A stretch of DNA of 64,000 nt from Phormidium tenue FACHB-886 (lineage in GTDB: Bacteria; Cyanobacteriota; Cyanobacteriia; Elainellales; Elainellaceae): contig NZ_JACXWX010000007.1 of assembly GCF_014764505.1 (NCBI RefSeq), forward strand, positions 186,001 through 250,000, given 5' to 3'. The position numbers and the translations under genes are program-made. The notes beneath the pieces are model-generated. The model ran no database searches and had not been told where the DNA came from. It saw only the letters and a list, made by a program, of their open reading frames with translations. Each line of letters begins with the position of its first letter. Position 1 is the stretch's first letter. Below, one piece after another: positions 37,578 through 47,070 of this stretch.

Positions 37578-38420
37578 TTATTCTGGCTGCTTGCCTGCGG
37601 TCATGGCTGCCAAAACGGCTTGTTGGCTTACCTGAGCATAAACAGCTCTAAAATATTCTAAAATTTGCTGCGATGCTGCCGATTGATTGGCGGTGCCCTC
37701 CGGTTTAAGGGGAATTGCACCCAAGACATCCAACACTGTTTCGCTGCTGGGGGATGGAGCTACCACCACCAACGAAGGCTCTAGCTGTTCGTTGTAATGC
37801 CAGAACGCTTCTGGATTAATTGGCTGATCGCCTGCCTCGGTCTGCTCTTCCGGTACTGCGGTGTTGGTCTCAGAGCCGGCGCTGCGAAGTTGCCGGAGCG
37901 CTGTGATGATCTGCTCTTTGGCACGACCGCGCAGCTGGAATAAGACAAATGGATCTTCGCTGAAGCGATCGCCTAGCAGATAATAGACTGCGCCAATATG
38001 TTTACAGGGATTCGCCGGATCAGGACAAGAGCATTTGCTGTGGATATCAAACTTTGTATACGGGAACAGGCTCAACCCATTTGCCGTAAAGACTTCTTCA
38101 ATGTTCTGGGGCATTTCGCCAGAGAGCAGCTTTGCCGAAAAAATGGCTCGTTCTGCCATTGATTCAATCACATATTGCCACTGCTCATCATCAAATGGAT
38201 CAAGCGACAGTGAAACTTTGTAAGGTTCTGGAGCTGTTCCCTGCACCAATGCCGAAACTTTAGCCCCCCGAAACTCTAACTGCAGCACATTTCCTTGACG
38301 GGCATAGTTTCGTGCCCGCTCTAGCCGCCGCCGCCAGCCAAACGACTCAAGCACATCGACCCAGCGCTGTGCCCACCATTCCCGGCTTGTTTGTGTATCG
38401 TAGGGGGTTGAATTAGTCAT
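37578..38420 (-). CDS. SWIM zinc-finger protein
   Basis: 280 aa. The SWIM motif CxCx(6)CxH is complete: C130, C132, C139 and H141 in SKCSCPDPANPCKHIGAVYYLL. SWIM proteins are often encoded with SNF2 helicases, but none is nearby here. The flanking parts (about 15-60 with WAQRWVDVLESFGWRRRL, and a low-complexity middle) follow the cyanobacterial version. It lies between the methyltransferase and the response regulator on the same strand. Confidence 0.92.
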   Translation of the reverse strand: MTNSTPYDTQTSREWWAQRWVDVLESFGWRRRLERARNYARQGNVLQLEFRGAKVSALVQGTAPEPYKVSLSLDPFDDEQWQYVIESMAERAIFSAKLLSGEMPQNIEEVFTANGLSLFPYTKFDIHSKCSCPDPANPCKHIGAVYYLLGDRFSEDPFVLFQLRGRAKEQIITALRQLRSAGSETNTAVPEEQTEAGDQPINPEAFWHYNEQLEPSLVVVAPSPSSETVLDVLGAIPLKPEGTANQSAASQQILEYFRAVYAQVSQQAVLAAMTAGKQPE

Positions 38421-38461
38421 GGCTTGTCGTAGGGCGATCGCTTCGTTGCCCTGATCATAGC

Positions 38462-39676
38462 TCAGCAGTCTGATCGCTCAGCGGCTAACTGCCCCAGTCG
38501 CAGCAGAATCAACTGCTGCTGCTGCAGCTTCCGCACCGTCGTCAGATCCAGCTCAATCTCCCGCAAAATTTCTCCCACCGATCGGGTTTGGTTGCCATCG
38601 CAGGCTTTCATAAACTGCCACTCCGGCTCAGTTAGATTAATAATCTGGTAGTCATAGTTGAACAAACAGCGGCTTTCCCACCCCTCCATACAGGTGCTGC
38701 GATCGGGAATAGCAGCCAGCAGCGCTGCATCAGTTGACCAATCTGCGCGGGGCAGCGGCGCGCGTCCCAGGAAAAACTCGTAATGGGCGATTGTTTCTGG
38801 ATCAAGCAGCTCAATCAGGCGGTAGCGTTGCCGATCGCTCAGCCCTCTGGCTCGCTCCAGCAAATCAGGCGCCTTGCTCAAAAGCCGCTCTAGTTCCCAG
38901 ACCTTGGGGTTGGAAAAACCAATAAACTCCAATCCTGAAGCGTCAATCAGTTCAAACAGCGTATTAATGTTGTAATCGATCTCCTGGGGATGAACATACA
39001 TATCCGCAAAGCATTCATCCTTTTTATTCTCCAGCGACCACCGCTCCTGTTCGCGGCGAACCAGCCGATTCGTTTCAGGCAGCGAGGCAAAAATCTGTCG
39101 CCCCACCCGTACCCCATCCTGGTAATCCCCTCGTTGATCACCCTGCAATAGCGCGATCGCCTGCTGCATCAATTTAATCTCCCAGCGCCCCAGCTCACCA
39201 TATACAAAGATGTGCATCAAGCCACCTGGAGCCAGCTTTTGGGCTAACGCCTGGATGCCGCGAATCGGGTCGGGCGTATGATGCAAAACGCCAACACAGT
39301 TGATCAAATCAAACTCGCCCGCTAGCTGATCCACATCAAACAAGCTGAGCTGTTGAAACTGGACGCGATCGGCTCCGGAGCGCTGACACCGTTCTTGGGC
39401 AACAGCCAGCGTGCCCGCACTTAAATCAATGCCGATTACCTGTGCCTGCGGATTGAGATGCACCAGGTATTCAGTGCCCACGCCAGAGCCACAGCCTGCA
39501 TCCAAAATGCGGATCGCCAGGCGATCGGGCTTTTGTCCCGTGCAGAAGGCATGTGCTGCTGCCCAGTTCCAGCGCCAGTTGTAGCCGGGCGGCGGCTCGT
39601 CTAAGATTGGCTCTGGCGGAAAGGGATAGGTGTCGTAGAGTTTGGCGACGGCGGCGCTAATGGCTTGGTCAGACAT
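38462..39676 (-). CDS. Class I SAM-dependent methyltransferase
   Basis: 404 aa. The SAM-binding core is at about 50-170: ILDAGCGSGVGTEYL (motif I), VIGIDLSAGTLAVA, and VGVLHHTPDPIRGI (motif IV region). A long C-terminal extension (about 200-404) is of a type found in cyanobacterial methyltransferases; it may hold a winged-helix-like element near the end. The substrate is unknown. It is 41 bp upstream of the SWIM gene on the same strand. Confidence 0.9.
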   Translation of the reverse strand: MSDQAISAAVAKLYDTYPFPPEPILDEPPPGYNWRWNWAAAHAFCTGQKPDRLAIRILDAGCGSGVGTEYLVHLNPQAQVIGIDLSAGTLAVAQERCQRSGADRVQFQQLSLFDVDQLAGEFDLINCVGVLHHTPDPIRGIQALAQKLAPGGLMHIFVYGELGRWEIKLMQQAIALLQGDQRGDYQDGVRVGRQIFASLPETNRLVRREQERWSLENKKDECFADMYVHPQEIDYNINTLFELIDASGLEFIGFSNPKVWELERLLSKAPDLLERARGLSDRQRYRLIELLDPETIAHYEFFLGRAPLPRADWSTDAALLAAIPDRSTCMEGWESRCLFNYDYQIINLTEPEWQFMKACDGNQTRSVGEILREIELDLTTVRKLQQQQLILLRLGQLAAERSDC

Positions 39677-39875
39677 GAATTAAGACCGGGTGTAGGGAGG
39701 CAGCATTTCTGAGTGTATCGAAAAAGGGGCACTGCCGATCTGCTGTTCTGACTGGAGAGTGATGCGATCGCTCCTTCCCCATTCGGCTTTACCCCTCCCT
39801 GCAATTTAACCCGCCACAGTATCCTTAAGATATTGGTGTACTAGCGCCTCATGTACCCTTCTTCTCTTACTGCCT

Positions 39876-41828
39876 GTGACAGCCTCCTCCAAGCCCATTC
39901 CGCTCATCAAAGATCCCGATCGTTTGGAAGCCCGCCTCAAGGAGATTCCACCAGAGCCAGGGGTCTATTTCATGCGGGACAGTACAGATCAAATTCTTTA
40001 CATCGGCAAATCAAAGAAGCTGCGATCGCGCGTTCGTTCGTATTTTCGGGACAAGCATGACCAGAATCCCCGCATTGCCCTGATGGTGATGCAGGTGGCA
40101 GAGATCGAGTTTATTGTCACCGACACAGAAGCCGAAGCATTGGCGCTAGAAGCGAATCTGATCAAGCAGCACCAGCCTCACTTCAATGTGCTGCTCAAGG
40201 ATGACAAAAAATATCCTTATCTTTGTATTACCTGGAGCGAAGAATATCCGCGCATGTTTATCACGCGCAAACGCAAGCTGGGTAAATCCAAAGATCGCTA
40301 TTACGGTCCTTATGTGGATGTGCATCTGCTGCGGAGTACGCTGCACTTGGTCAAGCGTATCTTTCCTCTGCGGCAACGCCCCCAGCCGTTATTCAAAGAT
40401 CGCCCCTGCCTCAACTACGACATCGGGCGCTGTCCTGGCGTTTGCCAAAAGCTAGTTACGCCAGAAGAATATCGCAAGATTATTCACAAGATCGCCATGA
40501 TCTTCCAGGGACGAACTCAAGAGCTAGAAGAGATTTTGACGCAGCAAATGGAAAAAGCGGCGGAAAATCTCAATTTTGAGTACGCGGCACGACTGCGCGA
40601 CCAAATTCGCGGTTTAGAATCTTTGGGCGCTGAGCAGAAGGTGGCGTTACCAGATGACACAGTTTCGCGGGATGCGATCGCGCTGATGGCAGATGATCAG
40701 CACGCTTGTATCCAGCTCTTTCAGATCCGGGCAGGTCGCTTGGTGGGTCGGTTGGGATTTGTAGCAGATGCTCAATCTGGAACAGTGGGCGAAATTTTGC
40801 AGCGGGTTTTAGAGGAGCATTATTCTACGGTGGAATCGGTTGAGATTCCCTCTGAGATTTTGGCCCAGCATGAGCTACCCGACAGCGAAATGCTGGCAGA
40901 GTTTTTGTCCGAGCGGCGCAGTCGCAAAGTCACGATCTATGTGCCGCAACGCCAAACTAAAGCTGACCTGATTGAAATGGTCGAGCGTAACGCTGGATAT
41001 GAGCTAGCCCGGACGCAGCGCTTCGCCGATCGTAATAACCAAGCCATGCTCGATCTGGCAGATGCGCTTGATCTACCCGATCTGCCGCACCGGATCGAGG
41101 GCTATGATATCTCCCACATTCAAGGCTCGGATGCGGTGGCTTCGCAGGTGGTGTTTATCGATGGCTTACCTGCCAAGCAGCACTATCGCCACTACAAGAT
41201 CAAAAACCCCACGGTGCGATCGGGTCATTCTGATGATTTTGCCAGCATGGCAGAGGTAATTCGGCGGCGGTTCCGCAAGTATGACAAGAGCAAGCTGGCA
41301 GAAAGCCAGCCGAACGAAGCCGCCATGAAAGCTAAGCCAGACGTAGATTTTCCAGATCTGGTGATGATCGACGGTGGGAAAGGGCAGCTTTCGGCGGTGG
41401 TAGAAGTGCTGCGCGACATGAACTTGCTAGAAGATGTGAAGGTCGTCAGCCTTGCCAAGCAGCGTGAAGAAATCTTTTTGCCGGGTGAATCTCTACCGAT
41501 CGCCACGACTGCCGAGCAGCCAGGAGTGCAGCTCTTGCGCCGTCTTCGAGACGAAGCACACCGCTTTGCCGTTAGCTTCCACCGGCAGCAGCGCAGCGAT
41601 CGTATGAAGCGATCGCGTCTTGAAGAAATTCCCGGTCTGGGGCACTACCGCCAGAAGCAGCTCTTGGCGCACTTTCGCTCGATCGATTATTTGAGAGAAG
41701 CTTCGGCTAAGCAGATTGAAGAAGTACCAGGAATCGGTGAAAAGATGGCGCAGCAGATTTATGACTACTTCCATCCCAAATTCACAGATGAAGCGATGCC
41801 CGAATTGGAAACCCCTTCTTCTAGCTAG
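39876..41828 (+). CDS. uvrC: Excinuclease ABC subunit C
   Basis: 650 aa dual-incision nuclease of nucleotide excision repair. The N-terminal GIY-YIG domain begins [20 protein letters not shown] (about 24-43). A UVR motif is near 215-245 ([20 protein letters not shown]), the central RNase H-like nuclease has [14 protein letters not shown], and the C-terminal HhH pair contains [13 protein letters not shown] and [15 protein letters not shown] start at 39876; the usual start of the family is short of this by a few residues. A strong hairpin terminator follows. Confidence 0.97.
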   Translation: MTASSKPIPLIKDPDRLEARLKEIPPEPGVYFMRDSTDQILYIGKSKKLRSRVRSYFRDKHDQNPRIALMVMQVAEIEFIVTDTEAEALALEANLIKQHQPHFNVLLKDDKKYPYLCITWSEEYPRMFITRKRKLGKSKDRYYGPYVDVHLLRSTLHLVKRIFPLRQRPQPLFKDRPCLNYDIGRCPGVCQKLVTPEEYRKIIHKIAMIFQGRTQELEEILTQQMEKAAENLNFEYAARLRDQIRGLESLGAEQKVALPDDTVSRDAIALMADDQHACIQLFQIRAGRLVGRLGFVADAQSGTVGEILQRVLEEHYSTVESVEIPSEILAQHELPDSEMLAEFLSERRSRKVTIYVPQRQTKADLIEMVERNAGYELARTQRFADRNNQAMLDLADALDLPDLPHRIEGYDISHIQGSDAVASQVVFIDGLPAKQHYRHYKIKNPTVRSGHSDDFASMAEVIRRRFRKYDKSKLAESQPNEAAMKAKPDVDFPDLVMIDGGKGQLSAVVEVLRDMNLLEDVKVVSLAKQREEIFLPGESLPIATTAEQPGVQLLRRLRDEAHRFAVSFHRQQRSDRMKRSRLEEIPGLGHYRQKQLLAHFRSIDYLREASAKQIEEVPGIGEKMAQQIYDYFHPKFTDEAMPELETPSSS

Positions 41829-41892
41829 GAAGTATCGATAGATAGCATTAGATAGCATTGAACATATCAATATTCAACAAGGTCAGGATAAA

Positions 41893-41933
41893 TTTTTACT
41901 GAAAGCCTTGTATCGTGCGGCTTTCAGTAAAAA
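41893..41933 (+). terminator. Intrinsic terminator of uvrC
   Basis: Perfect 15-bp arms TTTTTACTGAAAGCC (41893-41907) and GGCTTTCAGTAAAAA (41919-41933), then AA. The stem core CTGAAAGCC is distinct from the other hairpin family in the window. Confidence 0.85.
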
Positions 41934-42120
41934 AATCTGTTTATTTTTGAGTACATACTTCAGCATTTGAGCACAATGGCAATCATTCTTCATCCAAGAA
42001 GCTAAGATTCTGGGCTAGCATAAGGACTGAGATTCCATATTCGGTGTTACTGTGCTTTTTCAAGATTGACAGTCAGCTCTCCGATTATCAATTCTCGTCC
42101 TTACCTACATGGAGTAGTTC

Positions 42121-42444
42121 ATGTCAATCTACGTTGGAAACCTATCCTATCAGGTGACTGAAGAAGAAGTTAACGCTGTCTTCGCAGAGTACGGTACGGT
42201 TAAGCGGGTTCAGCTTCCCACCGATCGTGAAACGGGACGGCTACGCGGCTTTGGCTTTGTTGAGATGTCTTCAGAAGCCGAAGAAACAGCTGCGATCGAG
42301 GCGCTAGACGGCGCTGAGTGGATGGGGCGCGACCTGAAGGTCAACAAAGCCAAGCCCCGCGAAGAGCGTCCGGCTGGCAACTGGGGTGGCGGTGGCGATC
42401 GTGGCGGCAATAGACGTGGCGGTGGCGGTGGCGGTCGTTACTAA
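42121..42444 (+). CDS. RNA-binding protein, RRM with glycine-rich tail (Rbp type)
   Basis: 107 aa. One RRM covers about 1-80, with RNP2 IYVGNL (3-8) and RNP1 RGFGFVEM (near 42-49). The tail from 85 is Gly/Arg-rich (NWGGGGDRGGNRRGGGG). This is the cyanobacterial Rbp class, known from other species to be cold-induced and often upstream of rpsU, as here. The ribosome site ATGGAGTAGTTC is close to the ATG. Confidence 0.95.
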   Translation: MSIYVGNLSYQVTEEEVNAVFAEYGTVKRVQLPTDRETGRLRGFGFVEMSSEAEETAAIEALDGAEWMGRDLKVNKAKPREERPAGNWGGGGDRGGNRRGGGGGGRY

Positions 42445-42574
42445 GCACTAGGTGTGGTATCTCCACAATAGGCTTAGAACTAGTAGAGATGCTTGAAAAG
42501 ATGAGAGAAAGCGGATTTTGTGTGTTTTCGGCACACAGAACCAGGTTTTTCGAATAGGTTCTGCAACTTGAGGA

Positions 42575-42619
42575 CTTCTGGCAGATCAAGGTGTCCCCTT
42601 GATTTGCTAGAAGCTTTTT
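42575..42619 (+). terminator. Hairpin with T-run between rbp and rpsU
   Basis: CTTCTGGCAGATCAAGG (42575-42591) pairs with 42597-42613 with two G/T-type mismatches, followed by CTTTTT. It could attenuate read-through from the RNA-binding protein gene into rpsU. Confidence 0.7.
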
Positions 42620-42726
42620 GTAGAAATCCTACGTCAGTGCTACCAAATCTTTTGCTGCCGATCGTCACGGTTGTCTTGAATGGTTTTGTTGAACATTGCT
42701 GCTTTGAATGCATGGAGGAGTTATAA

Positions 42727-42915
42727 ATGGCTCAAGTCATTTTGGGTGAAAACGAAGGAATAGAATCGGCTTTGCGTCGGTTTAAGCGCCAAGTATCCAA
42801 AGCTGATATCTTTGCCGATATGAAGAAGAATCGCCACTTTGAAACCCCTTTGCAAAAGGAAAAGCGTAAAGCTCTTGCTAGAAGGAAAAAGCGACGGTTC
42901 CGCGCTAGGCCTTAA
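42727..42915 (+). CDS. rpsU: 30S ribosomal protein S21 (bS21)
   Basis: 62 aa basic protein: [20 protein letters not shown] at the start and [13 protein letters not shown] at the end, typical of cyanobacterial S21. The Shine-Dalgarno GGAGGAG is 8 nt upstream. It lies 282 bp after the Rbp gene in the same direction, the known rbp-rpsU pairing. A clean terminator follows. Confidence 0.97.
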   Translation: MAQVILGENEGIESALRRFKRQVSKADIFADMKKNRHFETPLQKEKRKALARRKKRRFRARP

Positions 42916-42973
42916 CGCACACTCCAATCTATATTTACTGTTCCAACCCCAATGTTGGGACGTTGAAATTAAT

Positions 42974-43003
42974 AAAAGCGAGGTCAAAATTGACCTCGCT
43001 TTT
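42974..43003 (+). terminator. Intrinsic terminator of rpsU
   Basis: Perfect arms AAAAGCGAGGTCA (42974-42986) and 42991-43003, with loop AAAT and a T-rich end. Lies 59 bp after the stop codon. Confidence 0.92.
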
Positions 43004-43206
43004 GCTTTAGAAAATATTTTACTGTTTCAGTATTAAGTTGTTGTGTGGAGGCTCAACTCAACCTTAAATACCATTCTGTTCGGCTAGAAAATCTTGATCA
43101 CGAGCGCTTATGCCTAACTGTGTTGCGAATAGCTCAGTAACTTCGGGGGGCTACAGAATCTTAAGCGAAGCATTTGGTCAAAATTTTCTAGCCTCAAGGC
43201 AGGGGA

Positions 43207-43524
43207 TTAGTGGCTGGAACCGGCACCCACCAAGGTATCCACCTCATCGTCTGAGAACCGCAGACTGGGAAACAGAAAATGGTTCTCTTCAACGTACTGA
43301 GCGCCGAACAGCCCTTTTTCTGCCCAAAAGTAACGATCTGTGGTATGCTCATTGCGCTTGACCAACAGCAGAGCTGGCGGCGCAATGCCTTCAGATTGAA
43401 TAAACTTGCGGGCAGCAGTTACGGGCTTGTCTTCACCACTCTCAATACTATACTGGGGCACGAGTTCTAGGATGCGGCGCCCCTCTAACCGACGACGACT
43501 CTTGCGCTTGCGTCTTCTTGCCAA
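43207..43524 (-). CDS. DUF3155 family protein
   Basis: 105 aa. It starts with a strongly basic MARRRKRKSRRRLEGRRIL, then ESGEDKPVTAARKFIQSEG and LLLVKRNEHTTDRYFWAEKG, matching the cyanobacterial DUF3155 family. Function is unknown; the basic head suggests nucleic-acid binding. It is divergent from the histidine kinase gene across a 475-bp repeat-bearing gap. Confidence 0.92.
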   Translation of the reverse strand: MARRRKRKSRRRLEGRRILELVPQYSIESGEDKPVTAARKFIQSEGIAPPALLLVKRNEHTTDRYFWAEKGLFGAQYVEENHFLFPSLRFSDDEVDTLVGAGSSH

Positions 43525-43558
43525 CCTAACCTACCTCCGAGCTTACTTACAGACCTAC

Positions 43559-43792
43559 AATTACTGTAACGAGCAATTACCATAACAAGCTACCGTAATA
43601 GGTTACTGCGCTGTGACGAGCTAATATACTATGACGAGTTACTAGACAGCGACAGGTTGCCGCGTTTAGGCAGATCGGTGTTCCGCCATAAATGCTGAAA
43701 CGAGTCACCGTACTAGAACAAATCACCATACCAAACGGGGTCACTGCGTCAGACACAAATTACTGTAAACGGGTCGTTGTAACTGACGTTAC
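43559..43792. repeat. Degenerate iterated motif upstream of DUF3155 and kinase genes
   Basis: The unit AATTACTGTAACGAGC (43559-43574) is directly followed by AATTACCATAACAAGC (43575-43590). Further variants of the pattern TTACyrTrACrAG, with irregular spacing of 15-20 bp, run to about 43792 (for example ATACTATGACGAG and TCACCGTACTAGAAC). The unit recurs around both genes' promoter region. No coding frame with protein-like character was seen in the gap 43525-43993. Confidence 0.65.
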
Positions 43793-43999
43793 AAAATCAA
43801 AACCGTGCAAAGTATATCGACTTAAAGATGCGATTTCAACTTCCTTTAAACTTTTGAAACAAAATCTAAAGATAACCTATATTAGGTAGTGATTGCTACA
43901 AAGTCAAGCTGTAATTAATACCTTTGAGCCTGTTACTTTGTAAAGTTTTTTAGCATTACCTCCTGCGCCTTTATTGAGTGTGTTTCGGTTGTTTTGCTC

Positions 44000-45433
44000 A
44001 TGTTAATGCCTGCTAGCTCCGAATTTATTTCCCTTTGTCAATCGCAGGTTGCTTTGCTAACGCGAGGACTTGGTGCTGCATTCAGCATTATTTATCTAAC
44101 CGAAGAGTTAGCAGATGCCGCAGATGCAAAGCTTGTGCCGATCGTCGCTTATCCAGAAGCTGTTGCCAGCTGGGGTGAAGACCAAATTCTTTCACTGCTA
44201 ACGCAGGGACCGCACAGCCCATCCACCGAACTGCGATCACTAGCTTCCCAGCCTCCAGACTCACCGATCGCGCTGTTGCCCGCCCAACCGCCCGATCTTA
44301 CAGAGCTTGAGCGAGCTGAGCCTGACCCACCTGAGCCGCTAACCGCCGCAGAAAAAGCGCTCAGTCAGCAGCAGATTGTCCTGCCGCTGGTGCATGAAAG
44401 CGTGGTGATGGGGCTGCTAGTGACTGCCAGAGCTGATCGCGCTTGGAACGCCGCTGAGCAGGAGCAAATTGAGCAGATCGTGGAAACGCTATCACTGGGT
44501 TGTGTCTTAGATCAGCGAGCGCAGTGGATGGCGCAAGACCTGCGGCAGCAGCGCCTAATGCGAGAGCAGCGTCGGGATTTGTTTGATAACCTACTGCATC
44601 AGTTTCGCAATCCTCTGACTGCCATGCGGACATTTGGCAAGCTGTTGGTAAAGCGCATCCGTCCTGAAGATGTGAACCGCACCGCCGCAGAGGGAATTGT
44701 CCGCGAGAGTGACCGCCTGCAGGATCTACTGAAACAGTTTGATGCAGCGGTCGATCTAGACGAAACAGACCTGAATCGCATACTGAGCAGCGTAGATGAG
44801 GCTGAACTCGATACCGAAACGCTAGAGGCTGATGCGGAAAATCGTAGCCACACGCCGCCGCTGCTAACGGCTGGCTTTCCGCCCCAGCCTAATCTTCTCG
44901 TCTCCAGCATTCAGCTTGCGCCACATTCGCTCGAAGAGGTGCTAAATCCACTGCTGGAATCTGCAATGGCGATCGCTCAAGATCGGCAACTCACCCTCCG
45001 TAGCCATATCCCACCTAACTTGCCGCCTGTGCAAACAGATAGCCGCGCTTTGCGGGAAGTTTTGAGTAACCTGATCGACAACGCTCTTAAGTACACGCCT
45101 ACCGGACGACAGATTGAGGTAATTGTGCAGCGGCAGGATAACCAGCAAGTGATCGCCATCCTGGATGCCGGAGCGGGTATTCCATCAGAAGATTTGGCAC
45201 ACCTGTTTGAGCGCGGCTACCGTGGCGTCCAGGCACAAACCGCAATTCCGGGAACAGGGCTAGGGCTAGCGATTGCCCGCGATCTGATCCGGAGAATGCA
45301 AGGCAATATTCAGGTTTTCAGTCCAGCCGCTAGCAGTGGCTTCAGTATAGAAGAAGGGAATACTCCTTCTCCTGGCACTGCCGTCGTGGTGCACCTTCCC
45401 GAAGCCGTACCCCAAGAGAGAATGCCAACTTAA
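44000..45433 (+). CDS. GAF-like sensor histidine kinase
   Basis: 477 aa. An N-terminal GAF-like sensor (about 5-175) has no transmembrane segment, so the protein is soluble. The H-box LLHQFRNPLTAMRTFGKLL carries the phospho-accepting His at about residue 200, followed by VRESDRLQDLLKQFD. The ATPase domain has the N-box LIDNALKYTPTG, G1 LDAGAGIP, and G2 GTGLGLAIA. The layout resembles the cyanobacterial Hik2 / chloroplast sensor kinase (CSK) group, which is an inference. ATG 44000 is chosen; TTG 43994 and ATG 44006 are possible. Confidence 0.88.
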   Translation: MLMPASSEFISLCQSQVALLTRGLGAAFSIIYLTEELADAADAKLVPIVAYPEAVASWGEDQILSLLTQGPHSPSTELRSLASQPPDSPIALLPAQPPDLTELERAEPDPPEPLTAAEKALSQQQIVLPLVHESVVMGLLVTARADRAWNAAEQEQIEQIVETLSLGCVLDQRAQWMAQDLRQQRLMREQRRDLFDNLLHQFRNPLTAMRTFGKLLVKRIRPEDVNRTAAEGIVRESDRLQDLLKQFDAAVDLDETDLNRILSSVDEAELDTETLEADAENRSHTPPLLTAGFPPQPNLLVSSIQLAPHSLEEVLNPLLESAMAIAQDRQLTLRSHIPPNLPPVQTDSRALREVLSNLIDNALKYTPTGRQIEVIVQRQDNQQVIAILDAGAGIPSEDLAHLFERGYRGVQAQTAIPGTGLGLAIARDLIRRMQGNIQVFSPAASSGFSIEEGNTPSPGTAVVVHLPEAVPQERMPT

Positions 45434-45580
45434 AGCGGTTCCAACGCCGTCCTGTTGACTTCTGGGCGATCGCTCGCTAAGCTTCTCAAGGCTTGAGAGG
45501 CACCGGTCGCAGAGTACGCTGATTCACCCTGCCGAAGGAGTGCCCAAGCGCTAAAGTAAGTTACTAAATCTGTCGAATGT

Positions 45581-46987
45581 ATGCGTATGTTTATCCGATG
45601 CTTAAAAGCGGTGGCGATCGCCACAATAGGCACCGCTTGGGCAAGTTCTACGATCGCTGCTCCTACTGCTTCTCCTTCCCCTGCACCGACCGCTCCCACG
45701 CCCACCGCTCCTGCTACTCCTGCACCTGCTGCACCCACCGCTCCTGCTACTCCTACACCTGCTGCACCCACCGCTCCCACATCTACTGAGCTGATTAACC
45801 CACTGACCACCCCTGTTGTACCTGCTACCACTAATGCTTTTAATCAGCAGGAAGTTGACCAAAGCCGCTTTATTGCAATTGCTGCTCCCTATGCAGGCGG
45901 CACTGCCCACCAGCTTTTGATTGTGGAGCAGATCAAAGACGATCGCCCTTGCTGGAGCGTGTTGGGCGGTACGCCGACGATTGTCGATCCCCTCCTGCGG
46001 ACGTTTAACTTCGCGGGTATCTGTGGGCGCAGCATTGATGCGAACGGGTACTCGGTGCGCGCAAACGGCGAAGATTTGGGGCTGAAATATAGTCTGCGAA
46101 TTGTCCGGCGCAATCAAGATTTAATATTGGTGGCAGATCCGATCGGCTGTTTCAGCCCCGATCGCAGCAGATGTCCCAACCCAGAATTTGAGATTGGGCA
46201 TGTCAATGGCATCACCAATGAGTATGCGCAGATCAACCTGAATCCGGGCTGGCGGTTTACGCGACGGGTGGTAGGCAATCGTCCCTTGGGACATATTTAT
46301 CTCACCTATGAAGGGACTTTTCCACCAGAAGCCCTTGCCTCAACCCCTCCTCCTCCCACGGCTCCACCCACGTCGCCCACCACACTAACCTTCCGCGATG
46401 TTGGCGGTGACATTTACGCAGCAGAAATTCAGCAGGCGGTTCAGTTAGGGGTGATTGCAGGCTTCGAGGATGGCTCTTTCCGTCCGCAGCGCAGCCTCAC
46501 GCGTGAGCAGCTTGTTTCAATGGCGCTGGAGTCCTTGAAGCGGCTTCCGGGCGTTAACCTGACGCTGCCCACGGCTGCCTCTACCAGTCCCTACACTGAT
46601 GTGGAAGTGAACCGCTGGAGTGCGGGCAAAATCGAGTTTGCTCAGCGCAACAACATTGTCAGTGGCTACGAAGATGGCACATTCCGCCCTACACAGCCTG
46701 TCACCCGCGCCGAGATGATCGCCATTTTGCGACGGACAGCTGAGTATGGGCGATCGCTGCGTCGCCTCACGCCTCAGTTGCCTGCTTCTCAGGCAGTCAC
46801 GCCTTTTACAGATACCACAGGTCACTGGGCAGAAGGGCTAATCAGCCAGATGTCTGGCTACTGCAAAGTTGCCTCACCCGTCAACGAAATCGGAACCAAC
46901 TTTGCCCCCAACAGCGAGGCCCAGCGGAACTATGCAGCGGCTGCAACGCTGCGGATGTATAACTGTGTGGCGCAAGCGCAGCAGTAG
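45581..46987 (+). CDS. DUF3747 protein with C-terminal SLH domains
   Basis: 468 aa exported protein. Signal peptide at about 1-26 (ending STIAA), then a Pro/Ala/Thr-rich linker (about 27-75), a DUF3747-like domain with FNQQEVDQSRFIAIAAPY (about 88-250), a second Pro linker, and three S-layer homology segments at about 270-460: FRDVGGDIYAAEIQQAVQLG, GFEDGSFRPQRSLTREQ, and GYEDGTFRPTQPVTRAEM. SLH domains bind the peptidoglycan or outer-layer polymers. The role of DUF3747 is unknown. Confidence 0.92.
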   Translation: MRMFIRCLKAVAIATIGTAWASSTIAAPTASPSPAPTAPTPTAPATPAPAAPTAPATPTPAAPTAPTSTELINPLTTPVVPATTNAFNQQEVDQSRFIAIAAPYAGGTAHQLLIVEQIKDDRPCWSVLGGTPTIVDPLLRTFNFAGICGRSIDANGYSVRANGEDLGLKYSLRIVRRNQDLILVADPIGCFSPDRSRCPNPEFEIGHVNGITNEYAQINLNPGWRFTRRVVGNRPLGHIYLTYEGTFPPEALASTPPPPTAPPTSPTTLTFRDVGGDIYAAEIQQAVQLGVIAGFEDGSFRPQRSLTREQLVSMALESLKRLPGVNLTLPTAASTSPYTDVEVNRWSAGKIEFAQRNNIVSGYEDGTFRPTQPVTRAEMIAILRRTAEYGRSLRRLTPQLPASQAVTPFTDTTGHWAEGLISQMSGYCKVASPVNEIGTNFAPNSEAQRNYAAAATLRMYNCVAQAQQ

Positions 46988-47004
46988 TGTAGCTGTCGCC
47001 AGTA

Positions 47005-47059
47005 CGGCTATGACATTTTTGTGGGTGTGCTCCCCATACTCACAAAAATGTCATAGCCG
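47005..47059. terminator. Long bidirectional hairpin between the SLH gene and the amidase
   Basis: The 19-bp arm CGGCTATGACATTTTTGTG (47005-47023) is perfectly complementary to 47041-47059. It sits between convergent genes, 18 bp after one stop and 12 bp from the other, so it can serve both. Confidence 0.93.
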
Positions 47060-47070
47060 CTGTAGCGGAT

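Noticed and set aside
43692-43889. A 65-codon plus-strand frame in the gap before the kinase
   Set aside because: It runs through the iterated 16-mer region, so its periodic residues come from the DNA repeat; no ribosome site.
45430-45831. Minus-strand frame with Gly/Ala/Val runs at the start of the SLH gene
   Set aside because: Antisense of the Pro/Ala/Thr linker; the plus-strand gene has a signal peptide and SLH domains.
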